Below, piece after piece: positions 62,913-64,000 of a stretch of DNA of 64,000 bases (position 1 is the stretch's first letter; every line of letters begins with the position of its first letter). The stretch lies in NCBI GenBank assembly GCA_022711755.1, contig JAKLEA010000008.1:160288-224287 (forward strand). The letters are read 5' to 3'. The notes under the pieces are model-generated. The model was not told where the DNA came from. It saw only the letters and a list, made by a program, of their open reading frames with translations, and did not search any database. A program made the translations under genes and the position numbers. The DNA comes from Planctomycetota bacterium. GTDB lineage: Bacteria > Planctomycetota > Brocadiia > SM23-32 > JAKLEA01.

Positions 62913-63212
62913 ATGCAACGCGACTTTGTTCGAATATTTCGGACACCCTATTCTGAGCGTGTCCTATTGCAGCAGGCCGGCAAGGATCTAGTATCCCTAG
63001 ACATCCACTACATTCTGGATGGACATGTGGCTGTCACGGTTGTTCTCTTGGAAGGCTGCGGAATAGCTGATGATGGTGTGCCTGATTTATTGGCATACAT
63101 TGACGATAAGCTCCTTCCTGAAGTGAGTCTAGAAGAAGATACGCTTGTCTTCTCCGTTGTTAGGGCGACGACTGTTGACAACTATGTACGTGAGCAGAAA
63201 TCGCTCAAGTGA
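62913..63212 (+). CDS. 99-residue protein, unknown, last gene of the TerY-P-type cassette
   Basis: ATG 62913 follows AGGAGGAAG. The acidic protein has alternating hydrophobic strands (LDIHYILDGHVAVTVVLLEG, DDKLLPEVSLEEDTLVFSVVRA), without signal peptide or membrane segment, and no family is recognised. It lies 14 bases after the DUF4236 gene and shares the island's composition, so it is probably part of the system (for example an inhibitor, sensor or immunity protein). Nothing in the sequence decides this. Confidence 0.65.
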   Translation: MQRDFVRIFRTPYSERVLLQQAGKDLVSLDIHYILDGHVAVTVVLLEGCGIADDGVPDLLAYIDDKLLPEVSLEEDTLVFSVVRATTVDNYVREQKSLK

Positions 63213-63240
63213 CTCAATAGTATACTGAAACTAGTACAAA

Positions 63241-63393
63241 CTATTTGCTTTCCTCCACCATCCACTCAAGTATCCCGCCCGAAAATCCCGGCTTCAACTG
63301 GACCTCAATCCGCAACCCGGTCGTCTCAACCTCCTTGAACTTCACCTCGTTGAAGGCGTCCGGCTTGCAGCCGTATTCCGACGCATTCTCGCC
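63241..63393 (-). pseudogene. C-terminal stump of a GH127-like (beta-L-arabinofuranosidase-type) gene
   Basis: Read on the minus strand, NASEYGCKPDAFNEVKF, then ETTGLRIEVQLKPGFSGGILEWMV, about 50 residues, match the C-terminal beta domain of GH127/DUF1680-type glycosidases. Upstream of about 63393 the frame continues into unrelated sequence (VNTILHLG), so the catalytic part is missing. The stump is the old chromosomal gene cut off at the edge of the IS/island region. Confidence 0.7.
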
Positions 63394-63588
63394 CAAATGT
63401 AGGATGGTATTCACCCGCCTTTGGCGAGCTTTTGCACACGCGCAAACCGCCATTAATTGAATATTACATGCGAAATCGCCCATTTGTCATTGAGCGGTGA
63501 AAACCAGCCAGTAGAAAGCGCTTGAAAACCAGCCACGCAGATAAGGTTTGAAGCCGAATAGCATGGCCTCCGAAAGGAGGTTTGCTAG

Positions 63589-64000
63589 ATGGCCAACCAG
63601 ATCAAGATGGCTGTGCGGGATACGATAGTAACGCTGTGGGAGCGCGGCTGGTCGCAGAGGCGCATAGCGCGGGAGCTTGGGATAGACCGCGAGACGGTAT
63701 CGCGGTATGTGCGGCTGGCGCGACAGGAGCGGTCAAGCCCGGACGGGAAGCCGCCTGGCTGCGCGCACAGCGCGGGCAGCGCCGTGGAGGTCTGGGATGA
63801 CGGTTCAAAACCAGCCAAAGCGCTTGCCGGGCTTGACGCGGGCGAATTGTCGGAAGCCTCTGCCGGGGCTGATGGATACGACGGGGTATTGTCTGAGTGT
63901 GAGAATGCCTCAGTGGCTGGGTTTGGTGGTTCAAAACCAGCCAAAGCGCTCACCGGGGATCAGACGCCTGCCGGCGCTGAGTGTGTTGAAGCAGCGGCGG
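63589..64000 (+). CDS. istA: IS21-type transposase IstA, N-terminal part
   Basis: ATG 63589 follows AAAGGAGG; 137 codons to the window edge with no stop. The N-terminal helix-turn-helix reads LWERGWSQRRIARELGIDRE, then TVSRYVRLAR, as in IstA transposases. The DDE catalytic domain is outside the window. Residues about 72-80 and 114-122 repeat GSKPAKAL; their DNA is an exact 23-base repeat that contains the terminal-repeat core (see repeat entries). The linker (Gly/Ala/Asp-rich) is low complexity. Confidence 0.85.
   Translation, partial: MANQIKMAVRDTIVTLWERGWSQRRIARELGIDRETVSRYVRLARQERSSPDGKPPGCAHSAGSAVEVWDDGSKPAKALAGLDAGELSEASAGADGYDGVLSECENASVAGFGGSKPAKALTGDQTPAGAECVEAAA
63802..63824 (+). 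repeat. Terminal-repeat-like sequence inside istA, copy 1
   Basis: 23 bases, identical to 63928-63950; contains AAAACCAGCCA followed by AAGCGCT, as at the IS left end. Confidence 0.8.
63928..63950 (+). repeat. Terminal-repeat-like sequence inside istA, copy 2
   Basis: Identical to 63802-63824, 126 bases (42 codons) downstream and in the same reading frame. Confidence 0.8.

Larger units (their letters stand above)
58525..63240 (+). other. AT-richer accessory island carrying a TerY-P-type cassette
   Basis: From the end of the glycosidase gene to the GH127 stump the base composition and codon use change visibly (many A/T-ending codons), all six genes run in the plus direction with gaps of about 10-30 bases or overlaps, and one promoter precedes them. 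Both flanks are ordinary high-GC sequence. No integrase or attachment repeats are seen inside; an IS21-type end lies just to the right. This is consistent with recent acquisition. Confidence 0.75.
63491..64000 (+). mobile_element. IS21-family element, left end (runs off window)
   Basis: Starts with TGAGCGGTGA at 63491, followed by two copies of AAAACCAGCCA (63500-63510 and 63525-63535) that look like transposase-binding terminal repeats, then istA. The right end is beyond the window. The junction with the GH127 stump lies about 100 bases to the left. Confidence 0.8.

Noticed and set aside
63241..63483. Intact 80-residue minus-strand gene
   Set aside because: Only its last ~50 residues resemble the GH127 C-terminus; the N-terminal part is unrelated sequence, so it is a remnant.

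Overview
The window is GC-rich bacterial chromosome, with one AT-richer block near the right end. No rRNA or clear marker protein fixes the taxon. An N-terminal motif FERLEERVLL next to dockerin repeats, FHA-kinase proteins, SUMF1-domain, CehA/McbA-type PHP and trimerisation-type glycosidase proteins suggest a planctomycete-like or related PVC/BRC1-type lineage; this is inference. Several intergenic gaps carry E. coli-like TTGACA-N15..18-TATAAT promoter candidates at plausible distances from the chosen starts.

Layout, left to right. (1) 1-2043, minus strand: SDR oxidoreductase, PHP phosphoesterase and the start of xseA, one operon. (2) 2136-4639, plus: GlcD-type FAD oxidase coupled to a zinc-ribbon/TPR protein. 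(3) 4636-11543: heavy-metal CusCBA/CzcCBA-type efflux operon, led by a small exported protein; both the adaptor and the pump carry extra Cys/His metal-binding segments. (4) 11836-14732: DUF4388 and membrane-anchored DUF3179 proteins, ending at a terminator. (5) 14827-19746: glycan-assembly operon (sugar isomerase-like protein, GT2, AsnB, alpha/alpha-toroid protein and a 58-residue protein). (6) 19768-25792: FHA-Ser/Thr kinase coupled to a DUF123/GIY-YIG protein, then a small membrane protein and a 1138-residue membrane-anchored coiled coil. (7) 25892-28773: GT4 glycosyltransferase facing a SelD-AhpD fusion. (8) 28952-37534: surface-polysaccharide acylation set, with MBOAT at one end, SGNH hydrolase at the other, and two large exported proteins plus a SUMF1 protein between. 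(9) 37755-40769, minus: tRNA-Val(GAC), a large PHP metallohydrolase and a coiled-coil protein. (10) 41094-44387: polyamine operon (agmatinase, deoxyhypusine-synthase-like protein, ornithine/lysine decarboxylase). (11) 44411-46151: an FHA protein whose kinase domain lacks the catalytic Asp. (12) 46544-53851, minus: a 2435-residue exported protein with PPC repeats, a clostripain-type peptidase and dockerin-like repeats at both ends. (13) 54207-58524: HAD protein, LarA-like racemase and a glycosidase. (14) 58525-63240: an AT-richer island with a six-gene TerY-P-type phosphosignalling cassette (vWA protein, detached TerY_C zinc protein, PP2C phosphatase, HhH-kinase, DUF4236 protein, unknown 99-residue protein). 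(15) 63241-64000: the stump of a GH127-like gene and the left end of an IS21-family element.

The most interesting block is the TerY-P-type cassette. Its core matches the kinase/phosphatase/vWA triad known from stress and phage-defence contexts. Here the TerY_C module is a separate gene, two extra small genes are attached, and the flanks look like recent insertion and deletion.
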